Shown here in pieces: positions 13,700-13,821 of a stretch of 13,821 bases of DNA (position 1 is its first letter; every line of letters begins with the position of its first letter). Under the pieces are notes generated by a model. That model worked only from the letters and a program-made list of their open reading frames with translations. It was not told the origin of the DNA and made no database searches. This stretch comes from Muribaculaceae bacterium. Lineage in GTDB: Bacteria; Bacteroidota; Bacteroidia; Bacteroidales; Muribaculaceae. Position numbers and translations under genes: made by a program. Location of the stretch: assembly GCA_020026215.1 (NCBI GenBank), contig JAHHQT010000046.1, forward strand, positions 1 to 13,821. Direction: 5' to 3'.

Positions 13700-13713
13700 T
13701 GTGATTATATCAC
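13688..13713. promoter_or_regulatory. Two overlapping palindromes, candidate repressor operator
   Basis: TCACATT-TGC-AATGTGA (13688-13704) has perfect 7-bp arms. GTGAT-TAT-ATCAC (13701-13713) has perfect 5-bp arms and shares GTGA with the first. Half-sites TCAC/GTGA therefore appear three times in 26 bases, about 42 bases before the start codon of the S24 repressor. This is the layout of an autoregulated repressor operator. Confidence 0.55.
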
Positions 13714-13821
13714 TGAACGTAAAACTACAAATAAAAATTTAAATAGTATTGATTGTTTAAGATAAAACGGTAGTGTAAAATAAACTGTGTCAAGCGTTAT
13801 TCCCTAGTTAAAACTCATCGG

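Noticed and set aside
1..13821. CRISPR array or long tandem repeats
   Set aside because: No regularly spaced repeated units were seen on either strand.

Overview
The window looks like chromosomal DNA from an anaerobic gut-type Bacteroidales bacterium (Bacteroidaceae/Prevotellaceae-like). Four promoters carry a well-matched Bacteroidetes -7 element (TAnnTTTG), three of them with a -33 TTG exactly 20 nt upstream. Most genes lack Shine-Dalgarno sequences. The parE, coaD, S41 peptidase, DUF4286/ruvC and split lysO families read like this order. Genus is not claimed.

Layout. (1) At 1-748 (+) lies a membrane protein of unknown function whose frame is open to the left edge. A perfect 17-bp hairpin separates it from the next, convergent operon. 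(2) At 4874-820 (-) is the operon parE, coaD and an exported S41/PDZ protease. The protease reading frame carries an in-frame TGA 46 codons after its natural start, so it is either a pseudogene or contains a sequence error. (3) At 5146-6975 (+) is a tight operon: dgkA, a PAP2 lipid phosphatase, a DUF4286 protein and ruvC. (4) A tRNA-Ser(CGA) at 7081-7167 has its own promoter and terminator. (5) A lipoprotein NagZ-type GH3 enzyme (+) converges across a 16-bp hairpin on a secreted protein with a doubled DnaJ-like cysteine module (-). (6) A two-gene lysine exporter (split LysO, +) has a well-defined promoter, a leader of about 140 nt and a repeated 11-mer either side of the promoter. (7) After a strong terminator and about 100 bp of unassigned sequence there is an accessory three-gene operon on the minus strand (13646-11231): a phage CI-like HTH/S24 repressor, a membrane-anchored Mrr-type nuclease and a small single-pass membrane protein.

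How it works together. The parE, ruvC, coaD, dgkA and tRNA genes are housekeeping: chromosome decatenation, recombination, coenzyme A synthesis, lipid and undecaprenol recycling, translation. The last operon is the part most like an undescribed system. Its S24 repressor lies over a promoter region with two overlapping palindromes, and it heads an operon for a nuclease that the sequence predicts to sit at the inner membrane. That arrangement fits an inducible, membrane-localised DNA-defence module, but this function is inferred from domains and context only.
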